From Cololabis saira (Eukaryota; Chordata; Actinopteri; Beloniformes; Belonidae), in assembly GCF_033807715.1 (NCBI RefSeq), contig NC_084597.1, forward strand, positions 13,418,170 through 13,482,169: a DNA stretch of 64,000 nucleotides. The letters run 5' to 3'. Positions 23,691 to 36,171 of this stretch are shown one piece after another (within the stretch, counting starts at the first letter, position 1; each line of letters starts with the position of its first letter). The position numbers and the translations under genes were made by a program. The notes beneath the pieces were generated by a model. That model was not told where the DNA came from. It saw only the letters and a list, made by a program, of their open reading frames with translations, and ran no database searches.

Positions 23691-26600
23691 AATAATACAT
23701 CTTATTTGTAAAGCACTTTTCATAAAATAATCTCAAAGTGCTAATCAAGTAAACCTTCAGTTGAGGTGGGAACTGTTATTTTAACATCTTTGATGCTGCT
23801 TTAAGGCTCTTTGTGGCCTCTTACCATGTTATTTATCTGCCTTTTTTTCTACTATATGAGCCTCATGTAGACTGGTCCTGAAGCACCGGACTTTTATTGG
23901 CACCAGAGGTAACAACTTTCGTACTCAGACTTCCTAAAATGTGCAGAGAGATGTTGGAGAAGAAAATCAAGCTAAAAAGATTTAGTGACTATCTTTTAAA
24001 TTTCTTCTTGTTTTTCTTGATCTCTTTCTTTTAATCATGAGTTGACAGAAAAACATGCCCTACTATTTTAAACATAATTTATTGTTGCTGTATTGTTCAT
24101 AAATTGCTTCAACTGATATAAAAATTTTTTTTAGATGCTGTTTATATGAAGTTTATACACCATAGCTATGTTGGAATTCCTATGAACAAATCTAATTGTT
24201 TCCTTTAACTCTAATATTACAATTTGTCGTATTCTGTTGGATAAAATTAGGATAAAACAAACTACCAAGTTTAGAAATTTAAAAAGTAACTTGCCTTGTG
24301 TATCAGAATAAGCTGGGCCAGAAGGTTGTTGAATTGTGCAATTAATTTCAATGAACAGAGCTGATTAAGTTTCCATCAAATGATATATATGCCTTTATTC
24401 ATTTACATGGGTTTCAAAAAGAACAAAAGAAGAAATAAACAGCAAACACAAGTGCAGAAGCAGCATTGACTGCTAACTCTGGCTGTGGAAAAAGTTCGCT
24501 CAAAGTTTTTGTGAGGGGAAGTTGGGAGAATATTCCTTACATTAACACTGCATAATTAAAGAACTGTGACCTTTCATCTTTTTAATCTGATCTATTACAG
24601 GTCTAAAAAGCTATTAAACTGTTTTTGTGCTGCCACGTTGCCTTCGTAAGGAACAGTTGGCCACATAAATTCATTAATTTTCCTTTTTTTGCAAGGACAA
24701 TTACATGAATGATGGTCCTAGAATGATCAATGCTATTGAGAAATTTGCATTTAAAGATATATACAGTAACACTGTCATTCTCCGAGGCCTCCGTTTCCAT
24801 TTTTGTGAGTCTGAATCATTAATGCAGATAATCTGATAAAACATTGATGACACTGCACTGTAGCAGTGTCCTTTGCGATATAGCTGACATTCCAGTAGAC
24901 ACCAGTGTTTGACTAATTCAGGAAAATAAGAGTCAAGAACATTAGGTCTTTTGTTTCATCTTTACTGGCAGCAGGCTAGCTGGAATAGCTCGTCCATGTT
25001 CACGTGATTGTGAGCCTTGCACACAAAGCTGCGATCACTAACTCAATCCCGTCTACACAAGTGGACTTTTCAGCCCCATTAATGTGTAACTATAGTACAA
25101 TGACTGTGTGTCTTCAGCATCTGTACGTAAAAACAGAGAGTGAAGCTCCTCAGGGCTGCGATGCATTGATCTGAGATCAAATGCAGTCCTCTATTGACCT
25201 GGATCATTGCCCAGGATGGAAGATACCTCTCTGCAGAGAAAGAGGTGTGTGTGGGGGGAGGGGGGGGTGAGGCACACCGATATCCTACATAATTGATTAT
25301 TCCGTTGGGGAATCCCATACTGAAGGTTGGAACAAATAGTAAATTGGCCTCCTGCACTATAAATAAAAACTTCTCTTCCCATGTTTTGCTTTACTGGACA
25401 CTGTGAGAACAGCTTGAATGGCTTAGAGCTGAGGGATTTTCTATTTACTTTGTTTCTAATAAGTGTATCTGATGGAGGCCCTGATGGTAAAAAGGCTGTC
25501 AGTCACACGTCAATGCCCTGCAGCAGCAGTTGCTGCAGGGAAACCTTCATACGCGCGTGGACAAACTGCTCACCTTGAAAAAAATGAGCATTGGGACGAG
25601 GCAAAAAGTCTTAACAGCTCTTTTAAAATGTTATGAGTCGGAGATCCTTTTTAAATGTTTAGGGAAAATGATGGAAAATAATTAGCATGAGGGATGGCAT
25701 AACAAATAATTTCTATTTTTAATGAGCCATGGAAGCATTGTTGGACAATGATTAGACTAAACGGTCTCTTCCAGGTTCCTAGTAAAGCATCTGTGAGTAA
25801 TACATGTCAATGCTTTACTATCCGCAGCCATGTTGCGTCACAGTGCATTCGACTTCATGCGCGGATTAAATTATGTTGAATGTTTTTGTTTTTTTTAGCA
25901 GTTATTATGTTGCAATGTGTTGCAGATGTGAGAAATGATGCTGAAGATATCGGCAAAGGTGACATGCTGATTAAAATACATGCAAGAACAGTTAGTTTCA
26001 GCTGTAGAGTAAGGATGTGTGCTTCTGAAGATATTTGCCTTTGTGGCATCCTGTGGGCAAGGTAGCATAAATTAAATAAGTGGAAAAAAATACAAAAACA
26101 AAAGAAACACAGTGAGATGCTGCAGTTTTTCCAACTATATCTTTTTATTATTTTTCCCTCCAGGTGTTATTGCCCCCTCAACCCCTTGCCACAAGTAATG
26201 CTGGGAAAAGCCAAACTTCTGGGTGTAAAACGCTTCAGTCTGAGCTCGTTTTACTCCTGCATCCCACCTCATTTGCTTCGCCTCTCAAATCCATTTATTT
26301 TCTACCACTACTCATCAAAGGTGATACCAGGGCACTTCCTTTAACATCACTAAAGAAAAATAAATCTGTAGAATCTCTTTAATATTAAAATTTAAAAGTC
26401 AACTCTAACTTCATGATCAGTTTATTTTCAAAGAATTTCTTTTTTTTTTGTGTCGGACCCCTTGATGCATAAAATATCTGATGACTAAAACCATTCAGGG
26501 ATAAAAGGATGTTGGAAAAAACATCAAATATATGTAATTGAAAACCGGTATAATTCTTTTCTAAAAACAGATCTATTTTCCCCTAGTTGTTTATGAGACA

Positions 26601-26904
26601 CTCGTGTTTTCAATACACAGTGCACATGGAATTAAGCATGGCTTGCCGATGCAGTTTCCACAGATGACAGCAAATATAGTTTAAGCAATGTTTTCATTCA
26701 AATTCAGTCAAATTTAACACACATTTCTTTGTTTTGTTGGGCATTTGTTGTGTAATTAGAGGATGAAGAGGGGAAGCGCTAATCAATTAGCTTACAGTAG
26801 CTGTCTTTATCCAACATTTTCTGATTCCACAATTACATTTTGATTAAGTCTCAGCATTTATGGCATAAAAGACTACACATTTGCAGAGGATCAAAGCCAA
26901 GTTT
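23691..26904. other. No recognised feature
   Basis: AT-rich DNA. A segment at about 23695-23760 (cttatttgtaaagcactttt) resembles a common fish interspersed repeat, but the match is too short to name. No exon or RNA gene was supported. Confidence 0.45.
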
Positions 26905-27304
26905 TAAAGATGCAGTCATGTGCAAAGTTAGTACCCTCATTGAATCCTTTTTTTTTTATGTAAAAAGATACTTTAACTTTTTTTTACGATAATACAAATT
27001 CAACAGTGCAGTTACTCAAAAATAAAGCCAAAAATGAAAAGAAATCTTGTGGGCAATACTAAGTACCATCTTACTGTTTCCATAGGATTTAAGAGGGTCA
27101 GTAGCAGCCAGGTGCATCTAATCGTCATCCCTTGATGAATTGATCATGGTGTTCAGAACTCTATAAAAGCAGATGTTTTGCAAGTTTGACTGGAACATTC
27201 AGGTATGTGTTAACACAATGCCAAGAGGGAAAGTTATAAGCAATCGTCTTAGAAATATTCACATTATTACGAAAACATGCAATATTATAGTTGAAAGTAT
27301 CAAG

Positions 27305-27383
<79 letters not shown>

Positions 27384-28090
27384 GTATACATAGATACTTC
27401 AGTATTTGAGGGCATGAAGACAATATCTTTCTGTTTTGCAACTAAAGCTTCCCATATTTTCCTGGCTCTTCTCTAGATACAAAGAAGCATAAAAACTGGG
27501 TTCCAGGTGATTGCTAAATATATGATGGACATTTAGAGGATGAATGTATAACATTTGGAAAACAATGGACCATCATTTATCGATTTGTTTGTTGCTGCAA
27601 CATTGACATTACGGATGTTATTAATGTCATGGCAATAACTCTTAGAATCTTTGCACAATCCTGGTGGTAAACATTAAAGTCAGATGTCCGGCTTCCCAGG
27701 ATTGGAAATCTCTGTAAAATTCATCTCTAAGAAAGACTAAAACAAATACAAAAACACCTAAAAGTTACATCCCACACGAGCCTCGGTTAGACCTGTGAAA
27801 TTTTAGCAGAAACTCTGAAATCAGTACTGGGTCATGCAACCTGACAGTTATTTGAAATGCACCAGATCTCCATCAGAATGGCTGAAAAATTAAAGAATCA
27901 AGTAATGTTGCAAAGAAGAATGGTCTAAAATGTATGCACAATGAAATGAGAAACTGGTTAAGTCGTAAGGATCCATCTACTTCAAGTCATTGCTGCTTAA
28001 TGTAAATGTACAGGCTGTTGAATTGTGGGGATACTTAGTATTGCCTGCACGATTTTATTGGTTTTGGTTTAATTTCTATGTTTTATGTTT
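26905..28090 (+). mobile_element. Tc1-type transposon remnant with AT microsatellite
   Basis: A decayed Tc1 element. A transposase start-like MPRGKVISNRLR word lies near 27220, and late transposase words appear near 27770-27960. Inverted segments containing ggcaatactaagta occur at about 27052 and, complemented, at 28028-28045. A (TA)n run (27308-27373) interrupts the coding remnant. No open transposase frame survives. Confidence 0.72.
27308..27373. repeat. (TA)n microsatellite
   Basis: An uninterrupted alternating at run of about 66 bases inside the Tc1 remnant. Confidence 0.95.
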
Positions 28091-29010
28091 GTCTAAGGTT
28101 GTATTTGCTGAAAAACAAGACCTAAAATGGTCAGATAACATCTTATAATGTTTATACAGAAAAAACTAAACTAATTGTAGTATTAGAAGAGGGGCTGCTA
28201 ACATTTGGACATGACTTTACTTTCTTTCGTCAGTGTTTGAGGCTTTTTCTTTCATCCTTTCCTATTTGTCACAACTAAAACACATTTTCATCAAAAGCAG
28301 AAATAGTCTTGTTTTCAACTAGGCAATGAACTGAATCAACAAAGAAAACACTAACTTTCCCAAAGATGTGCTGAGGCCTATGATTCTGAAAAAACTCTTT
28401 AACAAAACAAGCAAGAGGGAGGTTTAAGATACTCTTAAACCCACCCGCCCCTGATGGTATGAAGCACAAAAAAAAACAACAAAAACCTGGATCTTCCCTT
28501 TGTTCCTTCTCTGACTTTCTTTTATCCTTTCTTTCCACACACCACCTCTTCAGGTGCATTAAAGAGAGCAAGGCTTTTCCCAACATCTGCCATATCTTCT
28601 CACTCACTCTGAAATCTGGCATTTCCATGATAGCTTGTGACGCCTCACACAAAATGTTTTCATGACTACTGGCAAAAATAAAATATTTTCCCTCATTAGC
28701 TTTGAATCTACATTAAATTATGTGTGACTTCAACAGTGCATCAATCACTACATGTACTCTGCTTAGCTCTCTAGTCTCTAAAAAGTAAATTACATCTGTA
28801 ATCTCATTACAAAAATACTAAATCTGTCTATTGGCTAATAATTTATACAATAGAGTATTTTTAGTAACAGGTGCACCGTGTCACAAGTAAATGGAATAAT
28901 ATAGAGTCCTGAAATGGAGACCAGTGCAAACATCGGGGGGTCAGAGAGTTTTGTATTAGATTAAAGCCGATGAAGAGAAAGTCTCCGGTGCCTGCAACAG
29001 CAGCTCGTCT
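28091..29010 (-). other. Probable 3' UTR and downstream region of the host gene
   Basis: Lies downstream of the stop codon at 29011-29013 on the minus strand. No coding match was found. A minus-strand AATAAA near 28051-28056, inside the Tc1 end, is the nearest polyadenylation hexamer I noticed. How far the transcript extends is unknown. Confidence 0.35.
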
Positions 29011-29572
29011 TCAACTCCGCTGGGGGACATTAGCGTCCTCCTGGCTGCTCTCCAGCAGCTCATCCTCAGAAAAACTGATGTGAAGGCAGGTATCGTTGAG
29101 AGGAGAGGGGAACGGCGGCGGGTGGCCACAGGTTCCCGAACGCAAGGCGTTTACATCGGTGGGAGAAGACTCGGGTGACGACAGAACTGCTTCCCCTCTC
29201 TCCTCCAGGGGACTTCCGCAGCTGCTGGACGCCGTTAGAAACGTGGTGCGGTGCCCGAACAGTTCTTCGTCGTCGTCGCGCAGGGGCGAAAGCAGGGACT
29301 TGGTGTCGGAGCGGACGCCGGAGTCCTCGCTGGTGGACGAGGAGCTGCTCTCTCCGTTGCTCAGGGAGTGGAAGTCGGCGGACGACAGGGAGCCGGGGGT
29401 CATGTCGGGGAACGACAGGCTGCTGCTGCGGCTCGGGGCCGCTTCGTTGGCAATGATCTCCGTGGGTGTGGGCGCAGCTGGGACCTCTGACCCCGGAGAG
29501 AATGTCCTGCTGCCCCTCTTGCGGTTCGTGGAAGGTGGAGGAGGGTCGAGTTTGGGTATAATCTGTTTACAC
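29011..29572 (-). CDS. Host gene, last coding exon (Ser/Pro-rich C-terminus)
   Basis: The exon encodes about 186 residues and then TGA (29013-29011). It starts at 29572, directly after a good acceptor (minus strand ttttcctggcag). The first base completes a split codon, and the reading continues [14 protein letters not shown]. The product is rich in Ser, Pro and acidic residues, with serine clusters ([11 protein letters not shown]), DDDEELF and a [10 protein letters not shown] end; there is no membrane segment or known domain. High GC and absence of stops over the exon contrast with its AT-rich surroundings. It resembles a disordered regulatory tail of a signalling or cytoskeletal protein, but I cannot name the gene. 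Confidence 0.78.
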
Positions 29573-29646
29573 CTGCCAGGAAAACAGAGTCAGTTTAAAA
29601 CTGGTAAAATTCCTTTCAAAATCAACACAATAAATTCACAATTGAT

Positions 29647-30538
29647 TAGTGATGCACCGAAATGAAAATTTGTGGCCGAAACCGAAATCGAAAATAATAA
29701 TAAACACTTGGCCGAATACTGAACAATACCGAACATGGTTCTTTGCAGTTTTTCATTTATTTTGCCAATTTTTTCACCATTGCATAAATCAAATAAATGT
29801 GATTTAGGCATGCTTTTAAAAGAAAAAAATCTTTTACAAAATTACAAGGTAGAAAACATTTGTTGAACATAAAAAACTGAACATTTTTTAATTTCCCAGC
29901 ATTTCTTAAATATTCCAGCAGACATTATACCAGCAAAGAACAATAACTTAAAATAAATAAATTAGCAAAATAAATTTTTTGGTCATCTTTGAGCTTACGT
30001 TAGGCTTAACTGACTGAACATTGTAACATAGGCCTTAAAACAATAAAAATGCATTAAAGCGCTCAGGGTTTTTTATCATTTCAAATGATAAATCAAACTT
30101 GTAGTGCTGAAAGACTTTGCAGATGTGCCCCCTCTAGATATTTGAGCAGAACATTCATTGCAAACAGCCATTCTTGTATTATTCTTTGCCACTCTAAAAT
30201 ACTTCCACACTGCTGACATGTTTGCACCGCACCACTTCACTCCACGCTCTTCCACGTTTGATTTCATCATCTAAACGCACCTGTAATAGATTGATTTATG
30301 TTGTTTTGGTTCCACCTGCTGGTGAATGTTAGGTAAAATTCTTATGTGGTTAGTTTTTGGTTGGCCAACAATTTATGTGGTGCGCAACAGTTACGGAGCG
30401 GCCAGTCTATTTCCTTATATTACAACGCCGTTATTAATTGTTCGGTTTTTTTCCCACTTATTCCACCGAACACCGAAAGTGTTTTTTTTCCATTTTCGGC
30501 CGAACAATTTCGGTTACCGAACAATCGGTGCATCACTA
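29647..30538. mobile_element. Non-autonomous hAT element with BED-finger remnant (892 bp)
   Basis: Ends TAGTGATGCACCGAAAT and the complement of TAGTGATGCACCGATTG. The flanks caattgat and caatagat (29639-29646, 30539-30546) match at 7 of 8 bases, as expected for a hAT target duplication. It lies in the intron between the two host exons. A second fragment of the same family is at 55985-56072. Confidence 0.9.
30076..30270 (-). pseudogene. BED zinc-finger N-terminus of a hAT transposase
   Basis: About 64 residues within the hAT element. They read VWKYFRVAKNNTRMAVCNEC and then a serine-rich stretch to SLIYHLK, which fits a BED-type finger (C-x2-C followed by H near the end of the fragment). BED fingers at the transposase N-terminus bind the element ends. 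The catalytic RNase H-like domain and dimerisation domain are missing, so this is a leftover first exon. Confidence 0.75.
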
Positions 30539-30546
30539 CAATAGAT

Positions 30547-31603
30547 CCATTATAATGTCCAAAATATATTTTTAAGTAAAGTTTTGCGTAATCTTTCCTA
30601 CAACAAGCCTCGGGTTGGTTTTGCTTTCCATTAGACAAATTATACCCCATTAACCTGAGTGCACTGAGACGTAAGCTGTTACTACACAAGATATTGGCTC
30701 CTCCTCGACTCCCTGTTGTTCTGGCTGTCAAGGACCTTATCTACATCCCACAGCTCCCTTGATGCTATAACAGAGGAGCACTGGAAATAAAGAAAAGAAC
30801 AGCCAGAGCTTGGTGGATGGGAGTAAGGAAGCGAAGACAGAGCTGCAGGCTTCGCTTTGACATATGCACCAGAAATAGCAACGCTGCAGTCACTGACGTT
30901 AACCACAATGCAGCTGTGAAAGGCACCAGAGTGCACATCCCCACACAATCATAGTCATTCTCTAAGAAAATGACTCCTGACACACACTCGATAACAAGCT
31001 CTGCTTCCTCCAGGACTCCTCCCAGGTACGCGATACCGATGGTTGCTAACTTTGTTTTCCCATTAGATCCGGTCTGTTGTTCAATCTTCCCCTCAGAAAT
31101 GAACTTATTTGACTAAATGAAGTCATTAGCGTCTGATTCTGCAGGATGATGTGGACAACTGCGGTAATGACAGACTTGAAGAGATGGGAAGAACATCTTC
31201 AGGGATAATTATCTATCATTTTCTAAACTAATGAATGGAGCAGTGCACAGAGCACAGAAGGGTAAAAGTCAAGCGGAACTCTTCTGACTCTGTTGCCACG
31301 GGTACGAGGGGGTTATCATTAACTGTTAAGTAGTGGCTCTATTGACTGTGACCGATTTATATTTCTCCAGAGACAAATATCTCGACAACTACCAAATGGA
31401 TGGTATAGAAGGTGATTTCTATTTGAATTTGATGGGCTTTTAGGAAAAGTTCTAGGGGACAGCAATCAAATTTGTTACAAACAACCCATGTTCTTCTCAG
31501 CATCATTGATAAAGGCAGCTGGGTTATCAGGAAAAAAAAAATTCCTGTTCAAAATTTTTCAAATAAATTTAAGGAAATGACAGTGGGAGCAAAAGTAGCC
31601 CAC
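30547..31603. other. Intron sequence, no recognised feature
   Basis: Part of the intron between the two host exons. No further exon with splice sites or repeat terminus was seen. Confidence 0.45.
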
Positions 31604-31611
31604 ATAGATTC

Positions 31612-32558
31612 TAGGGGTGTAACGGTACATGTATTTGTATTGAACCGTTCAGTATAGCGTGTTCGGTTCGGAACGGAGGCGTACCGAATGAGTTTCCACA
31701 CGGACATATTAAGTAGAGGACCGCACGTTGTGGAGCAGAGCGCTGCTGCAGCTGCACATATATAGGCAGTTGCGCTCACACCGAGAAACAACAAGCAACA
31801 GTTGTAGCCGACCAAATCCGCTCCGACCCGGTGTGTCTGTGATCAGCGCAGACAGACTGCAGCTTCGCCTGAATTATGGTTCCGCGTTAAATCGACGGCG
31901 TAGGGTCGCGGTGCGGTGTGCGTCGCCGCGTACCCTACGCCGTCGGTTCTGCGTTGGTGTAACGCTTAACCATAAATCAGCCACCGGGAGCAAATGGCTT
32001 GCTGGGTTGATGTTGATCCGCGGACCAAACTTGTTAAGGAGCATCAAACTCACTCTTATCTACGTGGAAATAACGCTAAAATATAAAGAAGGCGTCCCAA
32101 AGTGTGATCTATGGTGAAATAGGAAAATTAAGATGTGTACGCTATATGTGTAGGCTGTTCCCACTGTTCCCTTCAGTTCTGCAGCGCAGCTTGAAACCCT
32201 GCCCACCCCCGCCCCGCTGCAGGCACTGACGCTTTCAGTGTGAACGCAGGGTAATGCCGCTAGTATTGGCAATAAAAGTAAATTATTTATAAATGTTAAT
32301 TAATCTGAGCAACAACTTTAAACTGTTCAGTGTTGCAACTGTTCAATTTTGCACATCAGGGAGATATTTTTTTAAAAGTCTGAGCCAATGTTATTTTGTG
32401 TGTGTGTAATAAACAACTAGCACGTTTATATTTTGCATTTTGGTTTCTTACTGTACCGAAAATGAACCGAACCGTGACCTCCAAACCAAGGTACGTACCG
32501 AACTGAGAACTGAGATTTTTGTGTACCGTTACACCCGTTACACTAAACCGTTACACTA
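31612..32558. mobile_element. Non-autonomous hAT element with a nested palindrome (about 947 bp)
   Basis: The left end is taggggtgtaacggtaca; the right side carries the complement, followed by three tandem near-copies of ccgttacac. Flanks atagattc (31604-31611) and aaagattc (32559-32566) match at 7 of 8. The exact right boundary is uncertain because of the tandem copies. It contains a palindrome-family copy at 31867-31982. Confidence 0.75.
31867..31982. repeat. Palindrome family, full copy
   Basis: A segment of about 116 bp, from gcctgaattatggttccgcg to ggtgtaacg...accataaatcagcc, with a strongly palindromic CG-rich centre (ctacgccg / cggcgtag). It is inserted inside the hAT element. Confidence 0.85.
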
Positions 32559-32566
32559 AAAGATTC

Positions 32567-33010
32567 ACATCAAAAAAGAGTCAGAATCACTCTTTAAAGG
32601 AGCAATGTGTAAGATTGAAGGTTAATATATCCCAAAATAACCAAGGACAGCGAGAGAGTAAGAAGAAATAAAAAATAAATATGTGACAAACATAACTATG
32701 TGTTATACTGCTGAGATATCTACCATGTTAGCATGCTACATAACTAGCTTCGGGACGCCCAGTCTTGTAATACCAGTTTCTGCCATCTGTGGCAGTATCG
32801 AGCAACATAGCACCCTCAGTACAACATGACACTAAAAAGTCACATGGTTTGTGAGTGTACCTGTTGACTGTCATGTAGGTACCGCCCCAAGTTACCATTT
32901 CAGGATGGGTAAACAGAAACAGCAAGGATGGCTGAGCTCTCTGGAAGAGGACTGTCCCATCACCACAACCACCTGGTACTAGGAAAAAAGCCTCGTTCTG
33001 AAGCCTCTCC
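32567..33010. other. Unassigned; possible TTAA-type element end
   Basis: tttaaaggagcaatgtgtaa near 32595 looks like the start of another TTAA-type family, but no matching second end was found. The rest is unassigned. Confidence 0.3.
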
Positions 33011-33400
33011 AACAGACCGCAACATGTGAGACTGAGCCCAAACCTGTCCTCCACCATCACAACCCAGGGCTGTGTGCTGAGTCCTCTGCAGAGGGTTATA
33101 GGCTCAGCTCAGAAGATCAGCGGCTGCCCTCTGCCCACCCTGGTACAGCTTGCCAACTCCCGCTGCCTAAACAGGACTAGATCCATCCTCAAAGACACTG
33201 CACACCCTGCTCACCACCTGTTTAACCTGCTCCCCTCTGGAAGGCGTTACAGGTCAATGAAGGCACGCACAACCCCATACACAAACAGTTTTTTTCCCTG
33301 AGCCATACGATCACTAAATAACTCATAGGTGGTGAATACTATCCCACGAACACCTCGGACTGTTGCACCTATCACTTTAGCTATTGCTGCTGCTTTTACT
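33011..33400 (+). pseudogene. Rex1-type LINE ORF C-terminal remnant
   Basis: A readable frame (33070-33300) carries LQRVIGSAQKISGCPLPTL, then SRCLNRTRSILKDTAHPAHH, LFNLLPSGRRYRS and a SFFP end. This is the signature of the region downstream of the reverse transcriptase in Rex1/Babar-like fish LINEs. The upstream portion is in other frames and decayed. The hAT element at 33411 cuts it off shortly downstream. Confidence 0.82.
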
Positions 33401-33410
33401 GCTATATTAC

Positions 33411-34317
33411 CAGAGGTGGACAGAGTACTCGACCCCAGTACTTGAGTAAGAGTACAAATACTACTGGTCAAAATTTACTCCGTTACAAGTAAAAGTAGCT
33501 CAGTCAAAATATTACTCGAGTAAGAGTAGAAAAGTACTTGCTTTTAAAAGGTACTTAAGTATCCAAAAGTAAATGCTTTTAAATTTACTTTAAGTAAGAG
33601 TAAGAGTAAATTTCTTATTTTCCACATCAGTAAATTACTATATTTTTTCTAAATTAATTTAAGGATCTTTTAACTCTTATTTCTGAGAATTCGATGTTGA
33701 GTTGTTGAAAGCAGAGAGGTAGTTCTGCTTCGGCAGACACAATAAACATTTGAAAATAAATGTCTGTGGTTTGTCTGTGCCCTCGTTTTTTACTCGGTCA
33801 AACTCAAATATTGAGTTAAGATACGGCCAAGGATTTTGTGAAAGTCCCTGCTCCGAGTCCGGCTCATTATCAGACTCAGACGACTCAGCGGATTGTCTTT
33901 CTTCTCCTGACGCAGGCGTAGCCATTGTTGCAGCTCTGTCTTGACTTGTTGCGGCTCTGTCTTGACAAACGCAGGCTACTTTGGCGGTATCGTTTTGAGG
34001 AGGCTTGACGTATTTCCGCTTTACGTACATCCCAGTGGAGAGCTGCACTGTGATAGGTCTCCTCCTTTGACAAAAACAGCTTGTGTCCAATAGGATTTTA
34101 GGGAAGAAGAAAAAAGAGCAGACCTGAAAGTAATGAGTACTTTTCAGCCTTCCTAGAAATTTACTCGAGTAAAAGTAAAAATATTTGTCTTGGAAATGTA
34201 TTCGAGTAAGAGTAATAAGTACCAAAGAAATCTAATACTCAAGTAAAGTACAAATCCTCTGGATATGTACTTAAGTACAGTACTCAAGTAAATTTACTCC
34301 GTTACTGTCCACCACTG
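33411..34317. mobile_element. hAT deletion derivative with transposase N-terminal remnant (907 bp)
   Basis: The ends are cagaggtggacagagtactc and the complement of cagtggtggacagtaacgga. Long internal stretches are built from acttgagta/tactcaagta words. I see no clear 8-bp duplication at the flanks. The element sits directly after the Rex1 remnant in the host intron and keeps a piece of transposase on its minus strand. Confidence 0.82.
33677..33928 (-). pseudogene. hAT transposase N-terminus with BED-like finger
   Basis: From an internal ATG near 33926 the frame reads MATPASGEERQSAESSESDN, then an acidic stretch, WPYLNSIFEF and FKCLLCLPKQNYLSAFNNS. The C-x2-C pair and spacing match the N-terminal BED-like finger of fish hAT transposases. 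The frame stops before any catalytic domain, so only the DNA-binding start is preserved. Confidence 0.78.
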
Positions 34318-35187
34318 CTCAGGAGCATAGTTCATACAGGTTACATTCACACTCATATCAATACAGTGACGCACAGCATCTCCTTCAAAGTTTAAATCGT
34401 CAAAGTCCATATAATGATATAGATGAGCTGTAGGTAACTGGGACCACACAACCACACACACACACACACACACACTTTAGCTTTCAGTAACTTCTGACAT
34501 TTCTCCACAACAATGTGAGCCTCTGAAATAATACAGGGAAGTTCTTGTATTAGTTCTTTCTTCTAAAAGATTATACAATTGCCTGAATCGTGCAGGTGTT
34601 AAGTATGTTGTGCCTTTCCGTTCTTTAAGCCTTTGTTTTAGTGAAATAACTGCACAAGAGGCATAGTAAGATGTTGTTCATCAATGTCTTTATAAAAAAT
34701 ATCTGAATACTAAGACCGACTTCTAATTTTATTATAATTTCAAAAACAAAAACAGAATGTTTAAAGCAAGATTTCTAACATTTGCACATCATTGTAGAAA
34801 GAAGTAAAATTATATTTAGATTTCTCTAAATGTAGAGTAAGCGTAATAAAATACCTGGTATTAGATAAGGCTTCTTCTGCAAGAAAATAGTGATTTCTTT
34901 TTTTGTGTGTATTGCATTTAGATGATGGACCTGCAGGTCTAAAGTTGTTCCTCGCGAAGGCACTCAGACACAAAGTCATTCTAAATGACTAATTTTGAAA
35001 ATATCATGGTTCAAAATACAAAAAAAAAATTAAAAACTTCAAGTATGCATACGTTAGAGTATGTTTTCAGGTCTCACATGCAGCCTCAAAGACGAGTGAT
35101 GCCTTCGTGCGAGCATAACTTTATCACATCTCCATATGAAAGGTGATCGATTTAGCAAATCATAACACACATAGGACAAAAACATAC
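34318..35187. other. Intron sequence with a short CA microsatellite
   Basis: (CA)n at about 34447-34476; the rest is AT-rich with no supported exon or terminus. Confidence 0.5.
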
Positions 35188-35195
35188 ACTCCAAG

Positions 35196-35745
35196 TAGGG
35201 CTGGGCGATGTATCGAGATTTTAATATATATCGATATATTTTCAAACACGATATGGTACAAGACAATATCGTTTATATCGATTTTTGTATTTTTTTTATT
35301 TTTTTTTTTTAACATTTTTTTTTAATGATTTTGATATAGCTTATTTTGTGACAAATTGACTTGAATGTTTTATTTGAGATTTGCACAAATGTTTTGTTAT
35401 TTGCACAACTGTCAACCTCAGTGGAAAAGTCTGCCTGTTACTGTCTACATTGTATTAATTGCACAGTGTATTTTAATTTAATTGTTATGCAGGAAAGGGA
35501 TATTTGTTTTATTTTATTCAAGAAGCATTTTTATTCTATATATGCAGGCAGTTCATTTTCATCATCACTGTTTTTTTAAGGGTTTGCCTCAGAAAAAAAT
35601 TAAGCTAACAGAGATGCTATGCTATAATGCTTTGGGGGAAACCCCAATTAAGGCACAGAAAAAATATCGAGATATATATATCGAGTATCGCCATTTAGCT
35701 AGAAAATATCGAGATATGACTTTTGGTCCATATCGCCCAGCCCTA
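35196..35745 (-). mobile_element. hAT-type MITE, copy 1 (550 bp)
   Basis: Ends tagggctgggcgat and its complement, flanked by a perfect 8-bp duplication actccaag (35188-35195, 35746-35753). The subterminal regions are full of tatcgata words. No transposase. It is the inverted relative of 38269-38837; the strand is given relative to that copy. Confidence 0.93.
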
Positions 35746-35753
35746 ACTCCAAG

Positions 35754-36171
35754 ATGTATAAAGTTTCAGCAAGTGTAAGACAGGTAACACACAGATGTGC
35801 CCTTAGCTCTGACTGTTTAACTCTGAAAGCAGAGCCCCCGCTGGAAAGGAAAAAAAAATTAAAAATCTTGACGAGCATCTCTTGTCCTCTGGCTACAGTG
35901 TGGATATAAAGCGAATGTGGAAATCAGACAGTGCTGCAATGCATAAAACATCATAAATCACTGATTATCCCGATGCTAATGTGGTCCTTAATCTGCAGAA
36001 CCATGACCACATGTAAATGGAAGATATTATGCAGTCATTAGCAGAGAAATCACTGGTGAGACCTACACACGAGCCCTCAGACACCCACAATATTCATCTA
36101 CAGCATGCCCAGGCCCATGCTTGTGCCACAAACACTGCTTCCACATACTGGTTCATATGAGTAATACTCAC
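35754..36171 (-). other. Intron sequence next to the donor site
   Basis: No feature beyond the 5' splice donor of the upstream exon (minus strand gtgagtatta, starting at 36171). Confidence 0.5.

Noticed and set aside
27161..27441. Frames with alternating Ile/Tyr
   Set aside because: Artefact of the (TA)n run in the Tc1 remnant.
28275..28652. 125-codon minus-strand frame downstream of the host stop
   Set aside because: No domain and no splice context; in the probable 3' UTR or downstream DNA.
29096..29665. 189-codon plus-strand frame over the last host exon
   Set aside because: Opposite-strand shadow of the GC-rich exon; the minus strand has the splice acceptor and matching phase.
33403..34325. 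8-bp target duplication for the hAT element at 33411
   Set aside because: The flanks tatattac and ctcaggag do not match; the element is called by its ends only.
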